Positions 9,270-19,939 of a stretch of DNA of 64,000 nt are shown piece by piece. How positions within the stretch are numbered: position 1 is the first letter of the stretch; each line of letters begins with the position of its first letter. The notes beneath the pieces were generated by a model. That model searched no databases. It had not been told where the DNA came from and saw nothing but the letters and a program-made list of their open reading frames with translations. The stretch is taken from the NCBI GenBank assembly GCA_023387585.1, contig JAEWHZ010000091.1:1-64000 (forward strand), given 5' to 3'. The translations under genes were made by a program, and so were the position numbers. Source of the DNA: Pseudomonadota bacterium. Its GTDB lineage: Bacteria > Pseudomonadota > Alphaproteobacteria > Rhizobiales > Devosiaceae.

Positions 9270-10211
9270 TCAGTTCTCGTTCTTGAGCATGCGGCGGGTG
9301 AGCAGCACGATCAGCACGAGAAACACCGGGATGACCGAAACCAGCACCGACGAGCCGAGGCCGAGCCGGCTCTGGACGATGCCGTATTCATAGGCCAGCG
9401 TGGGCAGGATGTGGGTGCGCATGGCCGGCCCGCCGCCGGTCAGCACGAACACCATGTGGAACGAGTTGAAGGTCCAGATGGTGGACAGCATGACGGTCAC
9501 GAAGATCACTTCGCGCATCTGCGGCAGGGTGACCGAGAAGAACCGGCGCACCGGATTGGCCCCGTCGATCGCGGCGGCCTCGTTGAGGTCGGACGGGATC
9601 GAGGACAGCGCGGCGAGGAACATCATCGTGAAGAACGGCAGGCCGTGCCAGATCATGGCGATGCCGATCGACCACAGGCCCACATTGGGGTCCGACAGCC
9701 AGTAGACCGGCCGGTCGGTGAAGCCGAGCGCCATGGCCAGATAGGTCAGCACGCCCGCCTGCTCGTCGAAGATCCACTTCCAGGACAGGCCGGCGATCAT
9801 GCCGGGCACCGCCCAGGGCAGGAAGACCATGGCGCGCAGGAACCCGCGCGCGGGCATCTTCTGCACCATCAGCACGGCGCAGGTCAGACCCAGGATCAGC
9901 TTCACCGCCACCACCGACAGCGTCAGCACCAGCGAGTTGACCGCCGAGCGCTGGAAATTGGGGTCGGAGAACAGGGTGATGAAGTTGTCGAAGCCGACGA
10001 ACTCGGCCGTGCGCCCGACCATCTGGTCGGAGAAGGCCGTCGAGATGCCGTCGACCAGCGGATAGGCGATGAAGGCGGCGAACACGGCCGCGGCCGGCGC
10101 CAGGAAGATATAGGCCATCAGCCAGTCCGGGCGGCGCGATACCTTGCGCTCCGGCAGCGGCGGGGCGCTGAAGCCCTCGGGAAGGGCGTTCTGGGTCGTG
10201 GCACTCGACAT
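9270..10211 (-). CDS. Carbohydrate ABC transporter permease, MalF type
   Basis: This is a 313-aa permease with a first membrane helix around YIFLAPAAAVFAAFIAYPLV and an EAA-type loop NEAAAIDGANPVRRFFSVTLPQM. I chose the ATG at 10211 (MSSATTQNALPEGF), which has a GGAG Shine-Dalgarno 8 nt upstream. The frame stays open 44 codons further, but that extension has no permease character and runs into a leader stem-loop. It is the first gene of the minus-strand sugar-import operon and is divergent from iclR. Confidence 0.92.
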   Translation of the reverse strand: MSSATTQNALPEGFSAPPLPERKVSRRPDWLMAYIFLAPAAAVFAAFIAYPLVDGISTAFSDQMVGRTAEFVGFDNFITLFSDPNFQRSAVNSLVLTLSVVAVKLILGLTCAVLMVQKMPARGFLRAMVFLPWAVPGMIAGLSWKWIFDEQAGVLTYLAMALGFTDRPVYWLSDPNVGLWSIGIAMIWHGLPFFTMMFLAALSSIPSDLNEAAAIDGANPVRRFFSVTLPQMREVIFVTVMLSTIWTFNSFHMVFVLTGGGPAMRTHILPTLAYEYGIVQSRLGLGSSVLVSVIPVFLVLIVLLTRRMLKNEN

Positions 10212-10300
10212 ATCGTCACTCCACCCGCTCGCCGCGTTCCGGCGCGGCGGCAAATCCTGCTTGGACAGGCGCTCGGCTTCTACAATGGACGGCCTTGACC

Positions 10301-10320
10301 GGCCGGCACGAATGCCGGCC
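10301..10320 (-). other. Stable leader hairpin with UUCG loop
   Basis: A perfect 8-bp stem (GGCCGGCA with TGCCGGCC) has a UUCG loop on the minus strand. It lies about 90 nt upstream of the first permease start. Without a T-run it is probably a leader RNA structure, or just a GC-rich palindrome, and not a terminator. Confidence 0.5.
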
Positions 10321-10375
10321 GCGGCGATCGGTCCGACCGCCATCTTCCGTTGCAGCGCTACGCCATGTGTCGCCT

Positions 10376-10407
10376 GAGTTTCATATTTGCGACTCAGAGT
10401 TTCATAT
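10376..10407. promoter_or_regulatory. Candidate IclR operator: two GAGTTTCATAT repeats 21 bp apart
   Basis: Identical 11-mers occur at 10376-10386 and 10397-10407, one pair of helical turns apart. A TGAGT/ACTCA inverted repeat spans the first (10375-10396). The site lies in the gap between the divergent transporter operon and the iclR-family gene, 38 nt before the GTG start of the latter, where autoregulation and control of the importer would be expected. Confidence 0.7.
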
Positions 10408-10445
10408 GCTAATCCTTAAATCCCTTCTGGGAGGGGGTCAAGTCC

Positions 10446-11228
10446 GTGCTCGACGACGAATTGGTCCGTCAGAATCGCAGTCCGCCGATCGAGCGGATGA
10501 TGGCGATTCTGGGCGAGCTGGAGCGCAATCCGGGCGGTATCGGCCTCAAGCGGCTGGCCCAGAAAACGGGCGTCACGCGCTCGAGCGTCTACCGGATCCT
10601 CAATTCGCTCCTGGCTCACGAAATGGTGCGCCGGCTCGACAATTCCGACTATGTCCTCGGCCGCAGATTGCTCGCCCTCGCCGACAACGTCACCACCTCC
10701 CCCCATATCGGGCGCATCGCGGGCGCGGCCCATCTGCATCTCGAATCGGTCAGCCTCTCGCTGGGCGAGACCTCGAAGGTTTCGGTCTATGATCGCGGCG
10801 CGGTTCTGGTCGTGGCCTTCGCGCCCGGGCGCAAGCCGCATGCGCTGCATGCGCAGCTCGGCGAGCACCTGCCGATCCATGCCGGCGGCGCCAGCAAGGT
10901 GCTGCTCGCCAACCTGCCCGACGACGAGGTCGACAAGCTGCTGTCGCGCCCCCTCACCCGCTTCACCGACCTCACTTTGATCGAGCCCGAAGCCCTGCGC
11001 CGCGAGCTCGGGCTGGTGCGCGAGCAGGGCTGGTCGCGCGATCATGGCGAGTTCAATACCTCGATCAAATCCTATGGCGCGCCGATCCGCGACCATACCG
11101 GCGAGGTGGTTTCGGCGATCAGCATTCCGTTCCTCGCCGGCCGCGACGACGAATACGAGGCGCTGGTGAAGCGCACCGCCATCGAGACGGCGCGCAATAT
11201 CAGCGAGGCGCTCGGCGCCCGGTTCTGA
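10446..11228 (+). CDS. IclR-family transcriptional regulator
   Basis: This is a 260-aa regulator with an N-terminal winged helix-turn-helix (about residues 14-70, with LKRLAQKTGVTRSSVYRILNSLLAHEMV) and a C-terminal IclR effector-binding domain containing LPIHAGGASKVLLANL and the REQGWSRDHGEF and SYGAPIRD motifs. The start is a GTG with an excellent GGGAGGGG ribosome-binding site. IclR proteins usually sense small organic acids and control adjacent catabolic operons. Here the divergent sugar importer and the following aldolase are the obvious targets, and duplicated GAGTTTCATAT sites precede it. Confidence 0.93.
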   Translation: MLDDELVRQNRSPPIERMMAILGELERNPGGIGLKRLAQKTGVTRSSVYRILNSLLAHEMVRRLDNSDYVLGRRLLALADNVTTSPHIGRIAGAAHLHLESVSLSLGETSKVSVYDRGAVLVVAFAPGRKPHALHAQLGEHLPIHAGGASKVLLANLPDDEVDKLLSRPLTRFTDLTLIEPEALRRELGLVREQGWSRDHGEFNTSIKSYGAPIRDHTGEVVSAISIPFLAGRDDEYEALVKRTAIETARNISEALGARF

Positions 11229-11295
11229 GTTGTACCGTTTGACCTGCGGGCGAATCGAGACAACCCTTGGCGCAACAGCTTTGGGAGGAAAGCCG

Positions 11296-11970
11296 ATGTC
11301 GAGTGCCATCAATGACGACGTGATCGCCGAGATGCGCGAGCAGTTCTTCTGCGCGCTGGTTTCGGACGCGCTGGACGGGCTGGGCTATATGCACCAGGCC
11401 CTGCCCCCGCATATCAGGCCGCTCGACGATGATCTCGTCATGGTCGGCCGCGCGCGCACCATGCTCTATGTCGACGTTTATGAGCGCCCGCCCGAAGGCG
11501 AGAATCCCTATGAGCTCGAGATCGAGCTGGTCGACAGCCTCACCGCCAATCAGGTCGCGGTCTGCGCCTGCGGCGCCAGCGGCCGCATCGTGCCCTGGGG
11601 CGGGCTGCTCAGCACCGTTGCCGGCGTTCGCGGCGCCGCCGGCGCCATCATGGACGGGCTGGTACGCGACACCCGCGAGATCCGCGCACTGAAATTCCCC
11701 CTCTTCCACGGCGGCATCGGCCCGCTCGACAGCAAGGGCCGCGGCCAGGTGGTCGCCATCGACGTGCCCGTCGAATGCGGCGGTGTCCTCGTCCATCCCG
11801 GCGACATCCTGTTCGGCGATGCCGACGGCGTGGTCGTCATCCCGCAGGCCGTCGAATCCCAGGTGGTCGCCGCCGCCCGGCAAAAGCTCATGGCCGAGGA
11901 CAAGACCCGCGACGCCCTCCTCGCTGGCCGCAAGCTCGCCGATGTCTATGCGGAGCTCGGCGTTCTCTGA
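11296..11970 (+). CDS. RraA-family protein, probable 4-hydroxy-2-oxoacid aldolase type
   Basis: This is a 224-aa member of the RraA/HMG-CHA aldolase family. The sequence VRGAAGAIMDGLVRDTREIRAL contains the G-x-DG-x-RD metal/pyruvate-binding signature of class II 4-carboxy-4-hydroxy-2-oxoadipate-type aldolases, and VLVHPGDILFGDADGVVVIP is the conserved C-terminal block. The ATG at 11296 has a GGGAGGA ribosome-binding site. It starts 67 nt after iclR. In a uronate-type locus it could cleave a keto-deoxy sugar acid to pyruvate, but RraA-type proteins also have other roles, so the reaction is unproven. Confidence 0.85.
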   Translation: MSSAINDDVIAEMREQFFCALVSDALDGLGYMHQALPPHIRPLDDDLVMVGRARTMLYVDVYERPPEGENPYELEIELVDSLTANQVAVCACGASGRIVPWGGLLSTVAGVRGAAGAIMDGLVRDTREIRALKFPLFHGGIGPLDSKGRGQVVAIDVPVECGGVLVHPGDILFGDADGVVVIPQAVESQVVAAARQKLMAEDKTRDALLAGRKLADVYAELGVL

Positions 11971-12023
11971 CGCGTGGGGTCAGGCCCGAACAGCATATGA
12001 CAACCCGCCCGCACCGTGATATT

Positions 12024-12035
12024 CGTCATATGACG
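12024..12035. promoter_or_regulatory. Palindromic operator candidate CGTCATATGACG upstream of the GntR gene
   Basis: A perfect 12-bp palindrome ends 21 nt before the ATG of the GntR-family gene. A half-site (CATATGAC) occurs about 30 bp upstream and CATATG again immediately downstream. A nearly identical core (GTCTTATGAC, 9 of 10 bases) precedes the second mannonate dehydratase gene, consistent with a shared regulator. Confidence 0.7.
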
Positions 12036-12056
12036 ACATATGCATGGGAGCTGTCG

Positions 12057-12761
12057 ATGAGTCCGGTGCCCGATCCTCCGAGACGACGCGTGCGGCTGGC
12101 CGAGGCCGTGGTCGAGACGCTGCGCCGGCGCATCGAATCCGGCGCCATGCGCACCGGCGAGCAATTGCCGACCGAACCGCGCCTCGAAAAGGAGTTCGGG
12201 GTCAGCCGCACCGTGGTGCGCGAGGCCATGGTCGCCCTGCGCGCGGCCGGCCTCGTCGAGCCGATCCAGGGCAAGGGCGTCTTCGTGCGCGAGATCGAGC
12301 GCCCGCTGGCACAGCTCTCATCCCCCGAGATCGACAATATCCCCATCACCCTGGAAATGCTCGAATTCCGCATCGCCGTCGAGGGCGAGGGCGCCGCCAT
12401 CGCGGCCCAGCGCCGCTCGCCTCAGCAGGAGGGAGAGGTGCGCCGCGCCCATGAGCGGATGGCCGCCGACATCGAGGCCGCCCGCGCCACCGTCGAAAGC
12501 GATTTCGCCTTTCACGAGGCCGTCGCGGCCTGCACTCATAACCGCTTCTTCATCGAGGAAATCCATCGTTTCGGCTCCGGCATCATCCCGCGCAGCCAGT
12601 TCCCGACCCTGGCGCAGGACAGGGACTATCTCGCCGGCGTCCATGCCGAGCACGCCCGCATTCTCGAGGCGGTCGCCGAGCAGGACAGCGCCGAGGCTCG
12701 CCGGGCCATGCGCGAGCACCTGTTGAGCAGCCAACGGCGCTACCGCCGGTTCATCGCCTGA
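12057..12761 (+). CDS. GntR-family regulator, FadR/UxuR subfamily
   Basis: This 234-aa regulator has an N-terminal winged helix-turn-helix (RLAEAVVETLRRRI, then PTEPRLEKEFGVSRTVVREAM, about residues 12-75) and an all-helical FCD domain. The FCD metal-ligand-like residues appear in ESDFAFHEAVAACTHNRFF and HAEHARILEAVAEQD. I chose the ATG at 12057 because GGGAG lies 6 nt upstream; the two in-frame ATGs before it lie among the palindromic operator sites. Members of this subfamily (UxuR, ExuR) respond to hexuronates, and the next gene encodes a mannonate-dehydratase homologue, so it probably controls that operon and itself. Confidence 0.92.
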   Translation: MSPVPDPPRRRVRLAEAVVETLRRRIESGAMRTGEQLPTEPRLEKEFGVSRTVVREAMVALRAAGLVEPIQGKGVFVREIERPLAQLSSPEIDNIPITLEMLEFRIAVEGEGAAIAAQRRSPQQEGEVRRAHERMAADIEAARATVESDFAFHEAVAACTHNRFFIEEIHRFGSGIIPRSQFPTLAQDRDYLAGVHAEHARILEAVAEQDSAEARRAMREHLLSSQRRYRRFIA

Positions 12762-12856
12762 GAAAAACTCACGCCGAATCAACGGCTTGCCCGGCTCCGC
12801 CCCCGCCCACAGCAAAATGCGCCGGGGGTCTCGACCTCGCCGATAATTCATATTAT

Positions 12857-12866
12857 GTCTTATGAC
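12857..12866. promoter_or_regulatory. Operator candidate GTCTTATGAC upstream of the second uxuA-like gene
   Basis: This site matches 9 of 10 bases of the GTCATATGAC core found upstream of the adjacent gntR-family gene. It lies 23 nt before the ATG, overlapping the probable promoter, where a repressor would block transcription. Confidence 0.6.
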
Positions 12867-12889
12867 AGCAAATTGGGAGGAGACAGCTC

Positions 12890-14889
<2,000 letters not shown>

Positions 14890-14899
14890 AGGTGCTGGC

Positions 14900-14930
14900 G
14901 GCGCTTCGGTCCTGAACCGCCCGAAGCGCC
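14900..14930. terminator. Stem-loop between convergent kdgD and enolase-like genes
   Basis: GGCGCTTCGG and CCGAAGCGCC form a perfect 10-bp stem with an 11-nt loop. It lies between the convergent stops at 14889 and 14945, so it can serve both directions, although there is no good T-run. Confidence 0.6.
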
Positions 14931-14944
14931 GTTACACCGGGCGG

Positions 14945-16243
14945 CTACCGCCTGCCCCACCATGTCTGCGCCAGCGGCCTACCGCCGACGAAATCCAGTC
15001 CGTGCCCGCCATCGGCCAGCCGCAGCGCCTCGTTCCACTTGGCCATGCGCTCGGAACGGGTGAACGATCCCACCTTGAGCTGCCCCGCGCCCAGTCCGGT
15101 CGCGATATGGACGATGGAGATGTCCTCGGTCTCGCCCGAGCGCGCCGAGACCACGGAGGGCCAGCCATGCCCCGCCGCCGCCCGCCAGGCGTCGAACGCT
15201 TCGCTGACGGTGCCGATCTGGTTGACCTTGAGCAGCAGCGCGTTGCACGCCCTATGCTCCGCCGCCACCTCGACCAGCGCCGCATTGGTCACCAGCAAAT
15301 CGTCGCCGATGATCTGCATCCGCTCGCCATAGGCCGCCGCGAAGGCGCTGAGGCCCGCAAGATCGTCCTCGGCCAGCGGGTCCTCGATCGAGGCGATCGG
15401 ATAGCGCTCGATCCAGCGCCCCAGCGTTTCGATCATGGCGTCGGCGTCGAGGTCGCGCCCGTCCAGCGCCAGCCGATAGCGCCCGTCCCTGCCGAATTCC
15501 GAAGCCGCCACGTCGAGCGAGATGATCACCCGCTCGCCCGGCACCTCGCCCGCCGCCTCTATGGCCTCCACCAGCGTGTCGAGCGCCTGCTCGTTGGTCT
15601 CGAATTCCGGCCAGTAGCCGCCCTCGTCGGCCACGCCCTTCAGTGCCCCGCGCTTGGCGAGAATTCTTCCCGCCGCCAGATAAACCTCCGCCGTTACCTC
15701 GAACACCTCGTCGAGGCTTTCGGCGCCCGGCACCATGATCATGAAGTCCTGGATGTCGACCCGCCGCCCGGCATGCGCCCCGCCGCCGAAAATCTGGATT
15801 TCAGGCAGCGGCAGGCTCGGTTTCGCCCCGGTCAGTGCCGCGATATGCCTGAACGGCGGCTGCTTCGCGCTCGCCGCCGCCGCATGCAGCACCGCGAGCG
15901 ACACTGCCACCGTGGCATTGCCGCCGAGCCGCGCCTTGTTCTGCGTGCCGTCGATCTCGACGAGCGCCGCATCGACCCCCGCCTGATCCCCGGCATCCCA
16001 GCCGATCAACGCCGGCGCGATCTGTTCGGCGATGCCCTTGAGCGCCCGCTGCACATCCATGCCGCCGAGCCTTTCCCCGCCGTCGCGCAGGTCGATGGCC
16101 TCGCGCGTGCCGCGCGATGCTCCCGCAGGGGCGATGGCGCGCCCGACACTGCCATCGGCCAGCGTCACCTCGGCCTCGATCGTCGGCCGCCCGCGGCTGT
16201 CCCAAACCCGGCGCGCCCGCAGCGCAGTGATCCCGGCGCTCAT
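14945..16243 (-). CDS. Enolase-like protein with altered active site
   Basis: This 432-aa protein has the enolase fold. Conserved parts include VWDSRGRPTIE, VDIQDFMIM, the DEGG motif, metal-binding LDVAASEF, SIEDPLAEDD and IIGDDLLVTN, KVNQIGT, and the C-terminal LKVGSFTRSERMAKWNEALR. In the near-invariant SHRSGETED motif, however, it reads SARSGETED, replacing a substrate-contacting histidine with alanine. The N-terminal SGASTG loop reads AGASRG and the DEGGFAPN loop reads DEGGYWPE. It is therefore probably a divergent paralogue and not the glycolytic enolase. I chose the ATG at 16243, which overlaps the kinase stop (ATGA) and has an AGGAGG site inside that gene. The frame also stays open through the kinase gene. 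Confidence 0.85.
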   Translation of the reverse strand: MSAGITALRARRVWDSRGRPTIEAEVTLADGSVGRAIAPAGASRGTREAIDLRDGGERLGGMDVQRALKGIAEQIAPALIGWDAGDQAGVDAALVEIDGTQNKARLGGNATVAVSLAVLHAAAASAKQPPFRHIAALTGAKPSLPLPEIQIFGGGAHAGRRVDIQDFMIMVPGAESLDEVFEVTAEVYLAAGRILAKRGALKGVADEGGYWPEFETNEQALDTLVEAIEAAGEVPGERVIISLDVAASEFGRDGRYRLALDGRDLDADAMIETLGRWIERYPIASIEDPLAEDDLAGLSAFAAAYGERMQIIGDDLLVTNAALVEVAAEHRACNALLLKVNQIGTVSEAFDAWRAAAGHGWPSVVSARSGETEDISIVHIATGLGAGQLKVGSFTRSERMAKWNEALRLADGGHGLDFVGGRPLAQTWWGRR

Positions 16244-17223
16244 CGCGCATCCTCCTTCATGGTCTCGAAAATATCCGCGATCCGCGTCGGCTCGCTGTCG
16301 AACAGCGCCCTCGCCACATCGCGCTGCTTCACGCGCTGCGCCGCATCGAGATATTCGACCGGCGACTTGCCGTCGACCCGCGCCAGCAGCAGCGCCGGCA
16401 GTAGTGCCGCCACCCGGGCCTCCAGCGCCTCGGCCGGCTCCCAGTCCACCTGCGCCGCATAGGCTTCCCACAGTTCCGCGGCCGACAGCGCCAGCAACTC
16501 GGGGTCGGCCTTGTGCGCCAGCGCCTTGATGGCCAGATGGTTGAGGCAGAAGGCGATATCGAAGGCCGGATCGCCCTCCACCGCGCATTCGGCATCGAGA
16601 AACACCGGCCCCTTCGGCCCGATCAATATGTTCTTGGGGCTGACATCGCCATGCACCAGCGAGAGTCTTGCCCGCTCCTGCCCTTCGATCAGGCGCGCGA
16701 ACCGCTCCGCGAGGTCTGGATGCCGCTGCGCCGTATAGGCTAGATAGGGCTCGAGCCGCAGCGCCCGGAAATCCTCGAGATTGGGAAAGCACGCCCGCGC
16801 GGTCTCATCCGCTGCCGCCGCCCTGTGGATCGCGCCCAGCACCCGCCCCACTTCGCCGGCGAAGGCCACATCGACCCGTCCCGCCAGCAGCTCCGCCTTC
16901 CACACCGGATGCAGCGCCGGGTCGAGATAGGCCATGGCAAAACCATTCAGCCTTTCGCTGCGCCCGAACAGTTCCGGCACCGCGTCGGGCACCACGCCTG
17001 CGGCATAGCGCAGCCATTCATATTCGGCCGCATTGCGCCGCACCGGCGCCGTCCACTCCGCCGCGACCTTGAGCTGAGCCAGCGCGAATTTCACGCAATA
17101 GTCGCCGCGCTCCGTGCGTACGCGGCAGATATCCGAGGACACCCCGCCGGTCAGCGATTCCACTTCGGCCGGCTCGCCCGGCGCGATCAGTCCCAGTTCG
17201 ACCAGCAGTTCCGCCGCGTCCAT
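16240..17223 (-). CDS. Aminoglycoside-phosphotransferase-fold kinase
   Basis: This 327-aa protein has the APH/choline-kinase fold. Visible motifs are SLTGGVSSDICRV (nucleotide-binding loop), the catalytic loop LSLVHGDVSPKNILIG (about residues 192-207) and the metal-binding PVFLDAECAVEGDPAFD. Such kinases phosphorylate hydroxyl groups of small metabolites; the substrate cannot be read from the sequence. The ATG at 17223 has a GGGGGA site. Its stop overlaps the enolase-like start, so the two proteins are made together. The kinase may therefore produce the phosphorylated substrate of the enolase-like partner, which is inference. Confidence 0.88.
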   Translation of the reverse strand: MDAAELLVELGLIAPGEPAEVESLTGGVSSDICRVRTERGDYCVKFALAQLKVAAEWTAPVRRNAAEYEWLRYAAGVVPDAVPELFGRSERLNGFAMAYLDPALHPVWKAELLAGRVDVAFAGEVGRVLGAIHRAAAADETARACFPNLEDFRALRLEPYLAYTAQRHPDLAERFARLIEGQERARLSLVHGDVSPKNILIGPKGPVFLDAECAVEGDPAFDIAFCLNHLAIKALAHKADPELLALSAAELWEAYAAQVDWEPAEALEARVAALLPALLLARVDGKSPVEYLDAAQRVKQRDVARALFDSEPTRIADIFETMKEDAR

Positions 17224-17373
17224 CGTTTGTCCCCCGCCCCGCATTCCCGCGGCACCAGATACGATTTGCCGTCCTCCTGCCAAGCCCCTGCCGGCCCGAA
17301 TGCGTACCGCACCGGTTGGACTTTCTCAGCTTTCCGCCGCCATACTCGCCCAATATCCTTCTCATGCAAGAAA

Positions 17374-17859
17374 ATGACCGCGCCCGAAATCCTGCCACGG
17401 CTCACCGATCCCTATGTCCTGCTCGCCAGCTGGTTCGGCATCGGCTTTTTGCCCTTTGCCCAGGCCTGGGTGGCGGTCGCCACCGTGTGGCCGCTGGTCG
17501 GGCTGGGGCTCGGGCGCTCGCGCCTCTACCTGCTGATCGCCGCGCTCGGTTTCACCCTTGTCGGTCTCTATGTCGCCGAAAGCTGGGAGGTCGAACTGGC
17601 CATCAAGGATGACGGGCGCATCGTCATCGACGAGATCGCCGGCTATCTCGCCGGCCTCGTCATCGTCGGTCCCGTCGGCTGGGTCGGCGCGGGCCTATTC
17701 GCGCTTCTCATGCTCACCCTCGACGGCTTCAAGCCGTGGCCGATCTCGCTCACCGAATCCTGGCCCGGCGGCATCGGCATCGTCGGCGACGACCTCGCCG
17801 CCGGAATCGTCGCCGGAATCGTCGTCTGGCTGATCATGCGGTTTTTCCGCCGAGCCTAG
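17374..17859 (+). CDS. pgpA: Phosphatidylglycerophosphatase A
   Basis: This is a 161-aa membrane enzyme that removes phosphate from phosphatidylglycerophosphate in phospholipid synthesis. Family motifs are [15 protein letters not shown] (about residues 80-94), the DGFKPWPI segment and the late acidic motif [13 protein letters not shown]. Three to four hydrophobic helices are visible. I chose the ATG at 17374, which gives the usual length; the frame is open far upstream, but that region is antisense to the kinase gene. Its TAG stop overlaps the gatB stop on the opposite strand (shared CTAG). Confidence 0.9.
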   Translation: MTAPEILPRLTDPYVLLASWFGIGFLPFAQAWVAVATVWPLVGLGLGRSRLYLLIAALGFTLVGLYVAESWEVELAIKDDGRIVIDEIAGYLAGLVIVGPVGWVGAGLFALLMLTLDGFKPWPISLTESWPGGIGIVGDDLAAGIVAGIVVWLIMRFFRRA

Positions 17860-19337
17860 TCCAGCCCGAGCTTCTGCTTCATCAGCGCGTTGAGCGCCTG
17901 CGGATTGGCCTTGCCGCCCGAGGCCTTCATCGCCTGGCCGACGAACCAGCCGATCATGGTCGGCTTGGCCTTCACCTTCTCGACCTGATCCGGGTTGGCG
18001 GCGATGATGTCGTCGACGATCTTTTCGATGGCCCCGAGATCGGTCACCTGCTTCATGCCACGCGCCTCGACGATCTGCGCCGGATCGCCGCCCTCGCTCC
18101 ACACGATCTCGAACAGATCCTTGCCGATCTTGCCCGAGATGGCGCCCGAGGCGATCAGCTCGACGATGCCGCCGAGCTGGGCCGCGCTGACCGGGCTGGT
18201 GGTCACGTCCAGCCCCTCCTTGTTCAGCCGGGCGAAGAACTCGTTGATCATCCAGTTGGCGGCCAGCTTGCCGTCGCGCCCCTTGGCGACTTCCTCGAAG
18301 AAATCCGCCGATTCGCGCTCCAGCGTCAGCACCATGGCGTCATAGGCGGTGATGCCGTAGTCGGCGACGAACCGGTCCGCCTTCTCGTCCGGCAGCTCGG
18401 GCAGATCCTCCGCCAGAGCCGCGATGAAGGCGTCGTCGAATTCCAGCGGCAGCAGGTCGGGATCGGGGAAATAGCGATAGTCGTGCGCTTCCTCCTTGGT
18501 GCGCATCGAGCGCGTCTCGCCGGTGCGCGGATCGTAGAGCCGCGTCTCCTGGTCGATCGCCCCACCCCCTTCGAGCACGTCGATCTGCCGCCGCGCCTCG
18601 TATTCGATGGCCTGCGCGGCGAAGCGCATGGAGTTGACGTTCTTGATCTCGCAGCGCGTGCCGAACGCCCCGCCCGGCCGGCGCACCGACACGTTGATGT
18701 CGGCCCGCAGCGAGCCCTCCTCCATATTGCCGTCGCAGGTGCCCAGATAGCGCAATATGGCGCGCAGCTTCGACAGATAGGCCCGCGCCTCTTCGGACGA
18801 GCGCAGATCGGGCTTCGAGACGATCTCCATCAGCGCCACGCCGGAGCGGTTGAGGTCGACGAAGCTCATGTTCGGGTGCTGGTCGTGGATCGACTTACCC
18901 GCATCCTGCTCCAGATGCAGCCGCTCGATGCCGATCTCGATCCGCTCGCCGTCGACATCGAGGAACACCGATCCCTCGCCGACGATCGGATCCTTGAACT
19001 GCGAGATCTGGTAGCCCTGCGGCAGGTCGGGGTAGAAATAGTTCTTGCGATCGAAGATCGAGCGCTTGTTGATCTTCGCCTTCAGCCCCAGCCCCGTCCG
19101 CACCGCCTGGCGCACGCATTCGGCGTTGATCACCGGCAGCATGCCCGGCATGGCCGCATCGACGAAGGAGACGTTGGCGTTGGGCGGGTTGCCGAATTTC
19201 GTCGACGAGCCCGAGAACAGCTTGCTCTGCGAGGTCACCTGGGCATGCACCTCCATGCCGATGACGATTTCCCACGCCCCCGTGCTGCCCTCGATGAAGC
19301 GCTTGGGGTCGGGCGTGCGGGTGTCGATAAGGGTCAC
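17856..19337 (-). CDS. gatB: Asp-tRNA(Asn)/Glu-tRNA(Gln) amidotransferase subunit B
   Basis: This is the 493-aa subunit B of the GatCAB amidotransferase, which converts mischarged Glu-tRNA(Gln) and Asp-tRNA(Asn) to the amides. The signature [40 protein letters not shown] and the C-terminal YqeY-like tail ([20 protein letters not shown]) are all present. I chose a GTG start at 19337 ([14 protein letters not shown] follows) with AGGAAA upstream, since it matches close family N-termini. GatC and GatA are not in the window. Confidence 0.95.
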   Translation of the reverse strand: MTLIDTRTPDPKRFIEGSTGAWEIVIGMEVHAQVTSQSKLFSGSSTKFGNPPNANVSFVDAAMPGMLPVINAECVRQAVRTGLGLKAKINKRSIFDRKNYFYPDLPQGYQISQFKDPIVGEGSVFLDVDGERIEIGIERLHLEQDAGKSIHDQHPNMSFVDLNRSGVALMEIVSKPDLRSSEEARAYLSKLRAILRYLGTCDGNMEEGSLRADINVSVRRPGGAFGTRCEIKNVNSMRFAAQAIEYEARRQIDVLEGGGAIDQETRLYDPRTGETRSMRTKEEAHDYRYFPDPDLLPLEFDDAFIAALAEDLPELPDEKADRFVADYGITAYDAMVLTLERESADFFEEVAKGRDGKLAANWMINEFFARLNKEGLDVTTSPVSAAQLGGIVELIASGAISGKIGKDLFEIVWSEGGDPAQIVEARGMKQVTDLGAIEKIVDDIIAANPDQVEKVKAKPTMIGWFVGQAMKASGGKANPQALNALMKQKLGLD

Positions 19338-19401
19338 GGGATGTTTCCTGGGGCGGGCTTGAACGGGACTGGCCGAGGCATAATCGGCGCGCGCGCCGAT
19401 T

Positions 19402-19914
19402 TCAATCGTCGGCGTCCACCGGCCCCGCATAAGGGCGCAGCGATTTTTCCAGATGCACGCTCATGAACGGGTCGCGCCCCGGCCGCCCGTCGGGCCGCAT
19501 GGCGAGGATGCGATAGCCCTGCCGCTCGTAAAAGCGCACCGCGCGCACATTGTCGGCGGGCGTTTCGAGGTTCACCCGGCTGGCGCCGTAAAGCTCCAGC
19601 ACCGCCTCCATGCGCCGCAGCAGCAGCGAGCCGATGCCGAGCCCCTGCATGTCGGGCATCACGAACAGATAGGGGATATAGGCCCGCCCCCGCGCCCGCG
19701 AGCACCAGCCGACGACCAGCCCCTCGAACTCGGCCACCACGATGCGCTCGATGGTGTCCACCACCGCCGCCTCGAGCCGCGCCCGCTCCGCCGCCCGCTG
19801 GCCCGGCCGCTCGACCATCAGCGGCAATATGCCGTGCGCCCACGCCTCGTAGGCGATGCGCGACAGCGCGGGAATGTCGCTGCGCTCGGCCTTGCGGATG
19901 TCGATGGGCAGCAA
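19402..19914 (-). CDS. GNAT-family N-acetyltransferase
   Basis: This 170-aa acetyltransferase of the GNAT fold has the acetyl-CoA-binding motif A in [18 protein letters not shown] (Q/R-x-x-G-x-G/A) and the C-terminal motif [15 protein letters not shown]. It probably acetylates an amine of a small molecule or protein in the cytoplasm; the substrate is unknown. It is minus-strand, between chorismate mutase and gatB, and possibly co-transcribed with them. Confidence 0.88.
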   Translation of the reverse strand: MLPIDIRKAERSDIPALSRIAYEAWAHGILPLMVERPGQRAAERARLEAAVVDTIERIVVAEFEGLVVGWCSRARGRAYIPYLFVMPDMQGLGIGSLLLRRMEAVLELYGASRVNLETPADNVRAVRFYERQGYRILAMRPDGRPGRDPFMSVHLEKSLRPYAGPVDADD

Positions 19915-19939
19915 GAGCTCGGCTCCTCGATCCAGGACT

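Noticed and set aside
15002..16462. 486-codon plus-strand frame opposite the enolase-like gene
   Set aside because: It is an Arg/His-rich shadow; the minus-strand enolase motifs are unambiguous.
17736..19466. 576-codon plus-strand frame opposite gatB
   Set aside because: It is antisense to a universally conserved gene and has no family pattern.
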